This document shows, one piece after another, positions 1 to 7,499 of a stretch of DNA of 21,558 nucleotides. Within the stretch, counting starts at the first letter, position 1; every line of letters begins with the position of its first letter. A model generated the notes under the pieces. It saw nothing but the letters and a program-made list of their open reading frames with translations, did not search any database and was not told the DNA's origin. Position numbers and translations under genes: made by a program. The DNA comes from CAYTID01 sp964437735 (GTDB lineage: Bacteria; Bacteroidota; Ignavibacteria; UBA10030; BY39): NCBI GenBank assembly GCA_964437735.1, contig CAYTID010000036.1, forward strand, positions 1-21,558, written 5' to 3'.

Positions 1-899
1 ACAAACAACAAACTGTCGAACCGGTCAAGCGCCCCGCCATGACCCGGAATCAGGCTTGATGAATCTTTTACTCCGGCATCCCGCTTTAAAAGTGATTCAA
101 CCAAATCGCCAACTTGTCCGAAAACTCCCACTATCAAACCGATAATAATTGCATCAAATACCGAAAGATAATTTAACATTAAAAATTTAGCAGTCAGAGA
201 AGCTAATACTGCAAATACAAAACCGCTTATTGCACCTTCCCGCGTTTTTTTCGGGCTGACTCTTTCAAAAAACTTATGTCTCCCAAAAAATTTTCCACCA
301 AAGTAGGCAGCCGTATCACAAATCCATATTATTGCAAATATTGCAACAATCGTATATCCTCCCATGAAATAAATATTTTTAACAACGGTTTCGTTTATAC
401 TTAATTCGCCCGGAAAAAATTTGTATACAGGAAAATCATAGGGAACATAAAGCTCACGCAAGCCTACTAATGTTCCGAATAGCAACGGCACATAAAAAAT
501 TCCCATAAATGTTGCCGAAATGTTCTGTATCGCCGAGCCGTTGTTCCTGAACAATTCTATAATGAGAATTAATATTATTGTAATAATGAAAATTATTAAT
601 ATTAACTGCGATTGAGACGGGAATGCGATGAATAAATCCAGCCCTTTGAAAAAATCGGCGATAAAGCTTTGAATCCTGTTATGAAAAAAAGATAGAATAA
701 TTGCAGTGCCCGAAATAAAGCCGATAATTTTCTGCGGATTTGCCCCTTTGGCTGCAGTTAAATCGTAAAATTCCCTTTGAGCATAAAAGGAAGAGACCAA
801 TACAAATAAAAGAAAGTATATCCCTCCGTAAATCGAAACTAATACAATCAGAGGAATACCGAAAAGGGCTGTCAGAATGCGTACAGTTAAGTTATTCAA
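1..899 (-). CDS. cdsA: Phosphatidate cytidylyltransferase (CDP-diglyceride synthase), C-terminus cut by window edge
   Basis: Makes CDP-diacylglycerol from phosphatidic acid and CTP in the inner membrane, the branch point of phospholipid synthesis. I translated 299 residues by hand from a TTG at 899; the frame stays open to base 3 and runs off the window. The very hydrophobic chain has several membrane segments, then CDTAAYFGG (residues 194-202), VSPKKTREG (214-222), and the complete family signature SLLKRD...KD...PGHGG..DRFDS at 269-296, whose acidic residues bind the catalytic metals. Perhaps 10-20 residues are missing. TTG is the only plausible start I see, with a weak AGGA upstream. It is the last visible gene of a six-gene operon, 11 nt after the zinc-ribbon gene. 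The family call is secure; the start is less so. Confidence 0.93.
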   Translation of the reverse strand, partial: MNNLTVRILTALFGIPLIVLVSIYGGIYFLLFVLVSSFYAQREFYDLTAAKGANPQKIIGFISGTAIILSFFHNRIQSFIADFFKGLDLFIAFPSQSQLILIIFIITIILILIIELFRNNGSAIQNISATFMGIFYVPLLFGTLVGLRELYVPYDFPVYKFFPGELSINETVVKNIYFMGGYTIVAIFAIIWICDTAAYFGGKFFGRHKFFERVSPKKTREGAISGFVFAVLASLTAKFLMLNYLSVFDAIIIGLIVGVFGQVGDLVESLLKRDAGVKDSSSLIPGHGGALDRFDSLLF

Positions 900-910
900 A
901 GGAACAGGTC

Positions 911-1477
911 CTATTCTTCATCCTCATTTTCTTCTGTGCTGAAGAGATCCATTTTTTTGATATAAACCTGCGCTTCAGATAACCTGTCCTTCGGGACCAT
1001 GACGTTAACAATAGCCATGTCGCCCACTATCATGAAATAAGCGTGATCTCGTTGCGAAAAAACCAGACATGGAATTCCTGCCCCCTCAAGATTGGCTTTT
1101 ATCATCATAGCTTCATAATCCGTGCTGGTTGTAAAAACGACTGCCCAATTTTCTGCAATTTTTACATGCTCATCGGCATTGCAAAATATTTTTCCATCGC
1201 GTTCAACAGCGCAATCAGCACAAACCGCCTTGTTACATACAACACACATCCCCATCGCTTCGGTAGGGCTATGGACTTCACACATCACGTCCTCATCGTC
1301 ACCAAGGATTTCCGTTCGTAACATTCCGCAATGCGAACAAAAAAGATTCTGATCGAGCAGCAGTTCTTCGCAGTGAAAACAATATGTCGGATCTCCTGCG
1401 GCAAGTTCATAATTACAATCCGGACAGATTTGGCTTCCTTCAATGTACTCTAATCCACAATTCGCACAATATGGCAT
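911..1477 (-). CDS. Zinc-ribbon / B-box-like / DUF2007 protein
   Basis: Soluble 188-residue protein of unknown function, built from zinc sites followed by a DUF2007 domain. Cysteine pairs C4/C7-C18/C21 and C33/C36-C47/C50 look like two zinc ribbons. A B-box-like cluster follows (C66, H69, C78, C81, C86, C89, C99, H104). Residues about 112-174 (VVFTTSTDYEAMMIKANLEG onward, to the VPKDRLSEAQ region) match DUF2007, described as a putative signal-transducing domain. The tail is acidic (EENEDEE). A clear Shine-Dalgarno AGGAG lies about 6 nt before the ATG. The gene sits 8 nt after the CPBP protease and 11 nt before cdsA, so it is co-transcribed with membrane genes. A zinc-dependent binding or regulatory role is inference; no catalytic motif is visible. 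Confidence 0.8.
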   Translation of the reverse strand: MPYCANCGLEYIEGSQICPDCNYELAAGDPTYCFHCEELLLDQNLFCSHCGMLRTEILGDDEDVMCEVHSPTEAMGMCVVCNKAVCADCAVERDGKIFCNADEHVKIAENWAVVFTTSTDYEAMMIKANLEGAGIPCLVFSQRDHAYFMIVGDMAIVNVMVPKDRLSEAQVYIKKMDLFSTEENEDEE

Positions 1478-1485
1478 AATAACTC

Positions 1486-2427
1486 CTATGTTTTGATTTT
1501 TAATTTTAAAACTTTACTTACTACTATAAAATAATACATTGAGATGAAAAATACTATTGAAAAAAATAAAAAAGTAAAAATTAACAATGATTTGGGCATT
1601 TCTGTCGGGTTACCGGTTATTAAATCATTATCGCCGTAATTCAGATGAATTGCAATTATAGCAACAAAATTATTAAAAAAGTGGGCTGCGACAGGAACAT
1701 AAATGCTGTTGGAATGGAGAACCAAAAATCCGAGGTAAATTCCAATCACCGATAAAGGAATAAACGAAAAAGGATTCAAATGAAAAGCGCCAAAAATAAT
1801 TCCGGTAATTACAACGGCTCTCCACCTTGTAAAATATTTTTCCAGAACACCCAGCACCATTCCTCTGAATAATATTTCTTCCGAAATTGCAGGAACAATT
1901 GCAACAACAAAAACAACGAACAACAATTCCTCGGTATTTTTTGAACCTGCGATTATTCGGTATGCATATTCGATATATTCCTTCAACTCATTCAATATTG
2001 GTTGCAAGGAATGAGGAATCGGAATTTGCTCCTGAAAAATCATATATACCTGCAGGAGTTGGCTGAGTGAAAATATTCCCAAGAAAGATAGCAAAACGAG
2101 CAAAACCGAAGTCCCGTTAAAACGGAGAAATTCCTTTACATGTAACGTTGCCAGTTTTGTAAGCAAAAGGGTCGGTATCAGCAAAAATGTGATCTGACTG
2201 AAAACTGTCATCCACCTTATTCCTGTAATATTCTCTGCGCTGAAGTTGCCAACCAGGAAAAAAGTGAGAAGTCCTCCGATGATTTGATAACTTGTAAATA
2301 AAACAATCAGTGATATGAGTGTGAATAAGATCGGAGATATATTGTAACGGTCCAAAAATGTTAAACTTTGCGGAGCTTGAGCCGTTTGATCTTCGCTGCT
2401 GTTATGTTGATATAAACTATCGGACAT
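1486..2427 (-). CDS. CPBP-family intramembrane glutamic endopeptidase (CAAX protease/Abi type)
   Basis: Predicted integral membrane protease of the CPBP (Rce1/Abi) family, 313 residues, with about eight hydrophobic segments and a polar N-terminal tail of about 25 residues. The catalytic signatures are all present: EEILFR at 183-188 (paired glutamates and arginine), FGAFH at 212-216 and HFFNN at 249-253. Members cleave prenylated or other substrates inside the membrane; some act in bacteriocin immunity, others in protein maturation. The substrate here cannot be inferred. The start overlaps the end of the preceding gene by 11 nt, suggesting translational coupling, and the next gene follows after 8 nt. 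Nothing nearby suggests a bacteriocin locus, so a housekeeping envelope role is more likely. Confidence 0.88.
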   Translation of the reverse strand: MSDSLYQHNSSEDQTAQAPQSLTFLDRYNISPILFTLISLIVLFTSYQIIGGLLTFFLVGNFSAENITGIRWMTVFSQITFLLIPTLLLTKLATLHVKEFLRFNGTSVLLVLLSFLGIFSLSQLLQVYMIFQEQIPIPHSLQPILNELKEYIEYAYRIIAGSKNTEELLFVVFVVAIVPAISEEILFRGMVLGVLEKYFTRWRAVVITGIIFGAFHLNPFSFIPLSVIGIYLGFLVLHSNSIYVPVAAHFFNNFVAIIAIHLNYGDNDLITGNPTEMPKSLLIFTFLFFSIVFFISMYYFIVVSKVLKLKIKT

Positions 2428-3376
2428 CAGATCTGTCTTTTATCATGGCAGCTAACAAAGGTATCATAATTTCATGATGACCTGTAATGTTATAACCCTT
2501 GCCGCCGTCTTGAGTCGGTCGCGAAACGATATTCACTGACGGTCTGTAATGTTGTAACATATCAAAATTGGCGGTGGTAAATCCTTTTACTTTGTGTCCA
2601 AGATTTCTTGCAACCGTAAGAGCTTTTAAAAAAACTTCGGGCATAACGACTGCTGAACCGAGATTCAAAACAACTCCTCCACCTTTTAAATCTTTCACCA
2701 CATTACAGAGTACTTTAAAATCGCGGTACGACATTTCTCCCGTCGCCGCACCATCCATGCTCGGCTGCTGATGAATAATGTCCGTACCGATCGCAGCATG
2801 AACAGTTACCGGGATTTCATTTTTTACACAAGCGGATAAGATGCTATAATTGATGTTGGCTGCTTTTGAGTGGATCAATTCCAGACCGAGAGCTTCGCCG
2901 TATCCAGCATCTGATTTTTTACTATACTCTTTTAAGACATTATTTATAAACTCGCCTGTTTCTTTCGCCATACCGAAGGTACCGTCAATAAGATTAACCG
3001 CCACATCTTCAGATGTTTTGCCCCACATAGCGGTCTCCACATCGTGAATAGCCGAGGCGCTGTTCATTCCCACGGCGGTAATAAATTTATATTTTATTAA
3101 GTCAATTAGGACGGGCGAAAGCCCCGTTTTAATAATATGCGCACCGATTAAAACTATGACAGGTTTATTTTTATTCCGGGCTTTAATGATATCGTTTACG
3201 ATAAATTTTAAATTTTGCGCAGCTAAAATATCGGGCAATGATTTAATGAATTCCGAAAAGAGCGGCTGATTTGTGCTGATAACACGCGCAAATAAATCCG
3301 GAGATACTTTGCTTTTCCTTTTTCTAATTGAAATTGTTTTAACATTTTCAATATCGATTTTTTTATATTTCGACAT
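2417..3376 (-). CDS. Deoxyhypusine synthase-like protein (DHS fold, function unknown)
   Basis: A 319-residue soluble protein that resembles the deoxyhypusine synthase superfamily. The order of elements is similar: VIVLIGAHIIKTGLSPVLID (residues 73-92), a MNSASAIHD segment (104-112), IPVTVHAAIGTDIIH (188-202), and GGGVVLNLGSAVVMPEVFLKA (232-252). In eukaryotic enzymes the segment equivalent to the last one is GGGVxKHH with the catalytic lysine; here it reads AVVMPE, so that lysine is absent. The C-terminal GHHEIMIPLLAA (299-310) looks typical of the bacterial subfamily. It may therefore bind NAD without making deoxyhypusine. The ATG follows the TAA of the DUF3108 gene directly, with no gap. 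Family assignment is from memory of motifs; the function is unknown. Confidence 0.62.
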   Translation of the reverse strand: MSKYKKIDIENVKTISIRKRKSKVSPDLFARVISTNQPLFSEFIKSLPDILAAQNLKFIVNDIIKARNKNKPVIVLIGAHIIKTGLSPVLIDLIKYKFITAVGMNSASAIHDVETAMWGKTSEDVAVNLIDGTFGMAKETGEFINNVLKEYSKKSDAGYGEALGLELIHSKAANINYSILSACVKNEIPVTVHAAIGTDIIHQQPSMDGAATGEMSYRDFKVLCNVVKDLKGGGVVLNLGSAVVMPEVFLKALTVARNLGHKVKGFTTANFDMLQHYRPSVNIVSRPTQDGGKGYNITGHHEIMIPLLAAMIKDRSDVR

Positions 3377-4282
3377 TTACTTTACCTTTGCTTCGATTTT
3401 ACCTTTTATGCCTGAGTACTCAACCAGTTCAGCCGAGATTGATCCAATCAAAATTTTCGATTCAACCTTGACAGGAATTTTTTTATCGTCGTCAGTTAAC
3501 CAAACGTGAATTACCCCTTCGCTCTTGAATAATCCGCCCGCCTCAATAATAGGCTCGACAATCACACAATAGAAAGTTCCGGCTTTGACCTTTATTTTTT
3601 CACGTCCGCGAAATCGAACATCAAGATTATAGGTTGTATCTTTATAAAAGTTTTTTAGTTCAATGATACTTCCTCCGCGCATTTCGCTGTAATCGATTAT
3701 CCTCGTATAATAAAACGCTGATACTATGTCGTGAACAAACGGTTCTATCGACACAGTATCCTTGGTTGTGATTGCTATTTTTTTCTCGTGATTAAATTCA
3801 GCTTTAAAATCGCGTTTGTACCCCCCTTCTCTTATGTATTGCTCAAAACTCCAAGGGAAAATCCCTTCAGCATCAATTACTGATACGTACTTATCATCTA
3901 CTTTATAGAAAGTTGAGAAAAATGGTAAGGAATTAACTCTGAACTCGACACGATATGATTTTCTCCCCATCGGATATTCATATTTCGGAATTTCCATAAC
4001 TGCTTTTCCGGCGGTTATGAATCCATATCCGACATCAAAAATCAATTTTTCGCCAACATCGAATGCCGGATTGTTATGTTTTGGGTAAACAAACTTATTA
4101 ACGGTATCCGGGGAAATCTGTGTTGGCTTTGATACACTTACAGTATCCTTTTTATTTAGCGGGGCGTCAATCATGGATTTTGTCGAATTTTCTTTTTTCT
4201 TATCCTGAGCAAACAGATAAAGAACGGAAAAAAGTAAGATTATTAAAGACATTATAAAAATTCTATGAACTAATAACGTCAT
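3377..4282 (-). CDS. DUF3108 exported protein
   Basis: A 301-residue protein with an N-terminal hydrophobic segment (about 8-25, ending LFAQ) that looks like a signal peptide, a low-complexity linker rich in Lys/Thr/Pro (28-70), and a DUF3108 domain from about 74 to the end (FDVGEKLIFDVGYGFITAG; YKVDDKYVSVID; GTFYCVIVEP; VWLTDDDKKIPVKVESKI). DUF3108 proteins are predicted periplasmic or outer-envelope beta-rich proteins of unknown role. The ATG at 4282 has a Shine-Dalgarno AAAGGA about 8 nt upstream, formed over the end of the glycosyltransferase gene, and is preferred to the internal ATG at residue 11. It follows that gene by 3 nt and abuts the next gene, so the two are likely translationally coupled. 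Confidence 0.82.
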   Translation of the reverse strand: MTLLVHRIFIMSLIILLFSVLYLFAQDKKKENSTKSMIDAPLNKKDTVSVSKPTQISPDTVNKFVYPKHNNPAFDVGEKLIFDVGYGFITAGKAVMEIPKYEYPMGRKSYRVEFRVNSLPFFSTFYKVDDKYVSVIDAEGIFPWSFEQYIREGGYKRDFKAEFNHEKKIAITTKDTVSIEPFVHDIVSAFYYTRIIDYSEMRGGSIIELKNFYKDTTYNLDVRFRGREKIKVKAGTFYCVIVEPIIEAGGLFKSEGVIHVWLTDDDKKIPVKVESKILIGSISAELVEYSGIKGKIEAKVK

Positions 4283-4285
4283 TAA

Positions 4286-5332
4286 TTATTCCTTTCTTAA
4301 TTGGTATAAAACCGATTTATATATTTCGTCAACACTTATCGTATCCATACAGTCACAGTCAGTTCTTTTATCTAAACAGTTCTTGCAATTTATTTCTCGA
4401 TTAACAGGTTTAAATATTGTTTTTTTATCAGTGTATGGTCCCCATCGCTCAGCGCTCATAGGAACGGAGAGTGGATAAAAGCCGATAACGGGTGTTCCCA
4501 CCGCAGCCGCAATATGCAAAGGACCGGTTGAATTTCCAATAAACAAATCAACTATCCGGGCAAGCGCTGCATATTCACTCAGAGTCAATTTGTCAACAAG
4601 TGCAAAGGTATTTTTACCTATTCCGCATGCTGAATCAGACACAATTTTTTCCTCCCCTTTACCGCCGGTAATTATTATTTGCGTATTTTCCAATTCAGAT
4701 ATTTTGCGACCAAGTTCAATAATTTTTCTCAGACTCAGATTCCTTGATGAACCACCTGAGCCGGGATGAATAATTACCAATTTATTTTCGTTTTCACGAT
4801 TAAGGTAAACGCCAAAATTCTTTAATTTTTGTAAAACCGCTATAGAGTTTTCATGATTAACTTTCAACCAAGGGGAATTTATTTTAGGTATTTTACAGCC
4901 AATGGCTTGCAGCAGGCTAAGGTTGTATTCTAATTCATGTTTTTCAGCCGTTTTCCTGTGTTCGTAAACCCTTTTATTAAAAAAAATAGAGTAATATCTG
5001 TAACCCGTACCGACTCTGATAGGAATGCCCGCAAGCCAGAGGAGTTTTGCCAATCTGAATCGTGGAAATGCCGTGATCGCTGCATCAAAATTACCGGCTT
5101 TAATTCGTTTTAATATTTTAAAGAACGGCATATAAATATTATTTTCATCGTACAATATTACATCATCAATGCCGGGATAGTTACGCACAAGATCAGCGGT
5201 GTATTCACGGGTCAGCATTGTAATATGAACATCCGGAAAGTTCTGTTTTATTACATCCGCCATCGGAAGTGTTAAAACCACATCTCCTATCCGGTCGGTC
5301 CGAACAATCAGAAATCTCCGTAATGTGCTCAT
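4286..5332 (-). CDS. Glycosyltransferase family 9 (heptosyltransferase-like)
   Basis: Predicted inner-membrane-associated transferase of the ADP-heptose:LPS heptosyltransferase family, 348 residues. The N-terminal FLIVRTDRIGDVVLTLP (7-23) is the family's hallmark. The C-terminal nucleotide-sugar domain contains IIHPGSGGS (187-195), ITGG (221-224) and GNSTGPLHIAAAVGTPVIGF (266-285). A cluster of four cysteines (316, 319, 326, 328) near the C-terminus is common in this family. It probably adds a sugar to lipopolysaccharide core or another surface glycan; the sugar cannot be assigned. It is the first gene of a six-gene operon. The ATG has no Shine-Dalgarno and lies only about 12 nt from the predicted transcription start. 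Confidence 0.9.
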   Translation of the reverse strand: MSTLRRFLIVRTDRIGDVVLTLPMADVIKQNFPDVHITMLTREYTADLVRNYPGIDDVILYDENNIYMPFFKILKRIKAGNFDAAITAFPRFRLAKLLWLAGIPIRVGTGYRYYSIFFNKRVYEHRKTAEKHELEYNLSLLQAIGCKIPKINSPWLKVNHENSIAVLQKLKNFGVYLNRENENKLVIIHPGSGGSSRNLSLRKIIELGRKISELENTQIIITGGKGEEKIVSDSACGIGKNTFALVDKLTLSEYAALARIVDLFIGNSTGPLHIAAAVGTPVIGFYPLSVPMSAERWGPYTDKKTIFKPVNREINCKNCLDKRTDCDCMDTISVDEIYKSVLYQLRKE

Positions 5333-5351
5333 TCAAATATTATTTTTAAAT

Positions 5352-5380
5352 AATATAATTGAAAAGCGGTTTATTTGCAA
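5352..5380 (-). promoter_or_regulatory. Predicted σ70-type promoter of the six-gene envelope operon
   Basis: On the minus strand, TTGCAA (5380-5375) is separated by exactly 17 bases from TATATT (5357-5352). Transcription would start near 5345, leaving a leader of about a dozen bases before the glycosyltransferase ATG at 5332. The -10 overlaps an 8-bp AT inverted repeat (5337-5344 with 5349-5356, loop 5345-5348), which could be an operator or simply AT-rich promoter DNA. The gap lies between the dnaG stop and the operon. Confidence 0.5.
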
Positions 5381-5416
5381 AGTAACGGGTGTATAAATGG
5401 ATCTCCTGAGGCAGTT

Positions 5417-7372
5417 TTACTCTTCTTCAGTATTTTCCGAAAAAATATTTTCTGTTTCAATATATTTTTTCTGGTACAAAAGTTCATTATGGTGATTAAG
5501 GTAAGAGCTTATATCTTCTCCGCGGCTGCTGGCTTCCTTCATAAGAAATTGATTGTGCTCTAATTTTTGTTTTACATCCTGACGATAAATTAACCTGATC
5601 GTGTCTTTTGCAATTTGCAGGGCATCTCCTTTTGTTATCACGGTTCCCGTTTCGTGCCATCTCCTGCTGAGTTCATATTTGCTGAATATCAACTCTGCTA
5701 AAAACGATTTTATGATTTCAATTTCCGTTTGTGAATAATTCCCTGTTTCAGAGATATTCTCAATTATCAGCGCAGTATCAATGTTTTTATCCGATTCCCT
5801 GATTGTCTTAATATTTTCAAAAATTATTATTGTTATCTTGTTGAGAAAATTTTCAGGCAATATATATCGTAAAACAAAATCGGCAATTTCATTCCCTCCG
5901 TCAATAATTGCATGCAATAAATCTTTTTCCCCATTGGGGATTTTTGTTTGAGCAAGTTTCAAATCGGATATATCGCTACCGGTTTTTATTGCCGCCGGCT
6001 TCGGTTCTGAATCCTGAAGGTTTCTGAGTGTGTTAGATTCAGGATGTGTTAGTTCCATTGAAGCAACATTTTTTTCCTTCTTCACATATTTATCAAGCTC
6101 CTGATGAAGCACCGATTCGTATAATTTATATTTTTCGGAAACACTTTTTATATAAAAGTGTCTTTTTATTCCATCCCTCATTTTAGCTATGGTTTTTATT
6201 ATCGTATGCACAGCTTTGGCTTGTCCTTCAGGTGTTTTCAGGTAACCCTCGCGTTCAAATGTTTGTGCTATAAAATCGACAAACGAAACGGAATTTTTTA
6301 CCAGATTCAAAAATTTTTCACCGCCGTATTTATCAATGTACGAATCCGGGTCTTCACCCGGAGGGAGAACGGCAACTTTCACATCGAGATCGTTTTCAAG
6401 TATTAAATCTACACCTCTAAGTGCGGCTTTTGAACCGGCTGAATCGGCATCATACACGATGGTTATATTTTTTGAGTAGCGTGCAATCAAGCGGATTTGT
6501 TCGATCGTCAATGCTGTACCGCTTGATGCTACGACGTACTTGAAGCCCTCTTGGTACACTTTAATCAGATCGATATAACCCTCGACTAACAATGCATTAT
6601 CGTTTTCCCGAATTTCTTCCTTTGCGTGCGATATTCCATAAAGAACTTTACTCTTATTGTAGATCGCTGTTTCGGGAGAATTTATATATTTACCGAGTTT
6701 ATCATCATCATATATTTTTCTGGCACCAAAACCAACTACCCGTCCTGTGGCAGAAAAGATCGGGAACATTGCGCGGCCCCGGAAATAATCATAATATGTT
6801 CCGTCTTCCCGCCTTCTAAGAAGCCCCGCTTTCATTAAAGTGTCAATAGAAATGTTTTCCGATTTAGCGTAGTCAACCAGAGTATCCCAACCATTAAATG
6901 AATAACCAAGTCCGAATGTTTTTATACTTTCCTGTGAGAAGCCTCGTTTACGAAAATATTCAAGAGCTATTTTACCTTCTTCAGATTCTGTAAGATTTTT
7001 ATAGAAAAACATTCCCGCCATTCGGCAAGCCGAATAAAGTTCTTCCTGTTCTTTTGCTTCGACATCATCCTCGGATGTATATTCGGGGAGCAAAATACCT
7101 GACCGCTGGGCTAAAGCTCGGACTGCTTCGACAAACGAAACTTTATCGATATCCATTAAAAAGCTGATAATATTTCCTCCCGCCCCGCATCCGAAACAGT
7201 GATACATCTGCTTATCGGGAGAAACATTGAACGACGGAGTTTTTTCGTTGTGAAATGGACAAAGTCCTACATAATTTTTTCCTCTTTTTTTAAGTCGAAC
7301 ATATCCGCCAATTAATTCAATAATATCGTTTGCAGAGCGAATTTCTTCAATTTTTTCTTGTGGTAATCGCAT
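5417..7372 (-). CDS. dnaG: DNA primase DnaG
   Basis: Synthesises RNA primers on the lagging-strand template during chromosome replication. The 651 residues contain the N-terminal CHC2 zinc finger with ligands C38, H41, C59 and C62 (CPFHNEKTPSF ... HCFGCGAGGN), the catalytic core, and a TOPRIM domain with LLVEGYIDLI (261-270), VVASSGTALT (280-289), metal-binding YDADSAG (307-313) and DPDSY (341-345). The C-terminal third is the diverged helicase-interaction region, here longer than in E. coli (about 580 residues in total there) and joined by a polar linker around 430-480. No Shine-Dalgarno is visible before the ATG. The neighbouring gene on the right diverges, so dnaG starts its own transcript; no sigma-factor gene or rpsU is beside it, unlike in many bacteria. 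Confidence 0.97.
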   Translation of the reverse strand: MRLPQEKIEEIRSANDIIELIGGYVRLKKRGKNYVGLCPFHNEKTPSFNVSPDKQMYHCFGCGAGGNIISFLMDIDKVSFVEAVRALAQRSGILLPEYTSEDDVEAKEQEELYSACRMAGMFFYKNLTESEEGKIALEYFRKRGFSQESIKTFGLGYSFNGWDTLVDYAKSENISIDTLMKAGLLRRREDGTYYDYFRGRAMFPIFSATGRVVGFGARKIYDDDKLGKYINSPETAIYNKSKVLYGISHAKEEIRENDNALLVEGYIDLIKVYQEGFKYVVASSGTALTIEQIRLIARYSKNITIVYDADSAGSKAALRGVDLILENDLDVKVAVLPPGEDPDSYIDKYGGEKFLNLVKNSVSFVDFIAQTFEREGYLKTPEGQAKAVHTIIKTIAKMRDGIKRHFYIKSVSEKYKLYESVLHQELDKYVKKEKNVASMELTHPESNTLRNLQDSEPKPAAIKTGSDISDLKLAQTKIPNGEKDLLHAIIDGGNEIADFVLRYILPENFLNKITIIIFENIKTIRESDKNIDTALIIENISETGNYSQTEIEIIKSFLAELIFSKYELSRRWHETGTVITKGDALQIAKDTIRLIYRQDVKQKLEHNQFLMKEASSRGEDISSYLNHHNELLYQKKYIETENIFSENTEEE

Positions 7373-7396
7373 TTATTTTAGTTTTAATGTTGAATG

Positions 7397-7425
7397 AATT
7401 TACAAAAAATGATAGTCCAAAGCAA
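7397..7425 (-). promoter_or_regulatory. Possible dnaG promoter
   Basis: On the minus strand, TTGCTT (7425-7420) and TAAATT (7402-7397) are separated by 17 bases, with the start expected near 7390, about 18 nt before the dnaG ATG. The match to consensus is only partial, especially in the -35, so this is a weak call, placed by spacing and by the divergent gene arrangement. Confidence 0.28.
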
Positions 7426-7430
7426 AGATA

Positions 7431-7459
7431 TTGACATCCAGCAGGTGTTTTGATATATT
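7431..7459 (+). promoter_or_regulatory. Predicted extended -10 σ70-type promoter of the carboxypeptidase gene
   Basis: TTGACA (7431-7436), a perfect -35 consensus, is followed after 17 bases by TATATT (7454-7459). The TG at 7451-7452 makes an extended -10 (TGATATATT). Transcription should begin near 7466, about 34 nt before the ATG at 7500. This is the best promoter match I found in the window. The Bacteroidota-type TTTG/TAnnTTTG pattern is not present here. Confidence 0.6.
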
Positions 7460-7499
7460 ATCACGAATATTTCATTAACAAGTCAAAATTATAATTAGT

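Noticed and set aside
740..982. Short plus-strand reading frames inside cdsA, dnaG, ppdK and other genes
   Set aside because: They overlap well-supported minus-strand genes with complete family motifs and show no motif, ribosome site or promoter of their own.
1486..2427. Abortive-infection or bacteriocin-immunity gene
   Set aside because: The CPBP family is sometimes labelled Abi, but the gene is embedded in a housekeeping operon with no toxin or bacteriocin precursor beside it.
5381..5416. Terminator after dnaG
   Set aside because: The CTCAGGAG-type bases can form only a few pairs and no T tract follows.
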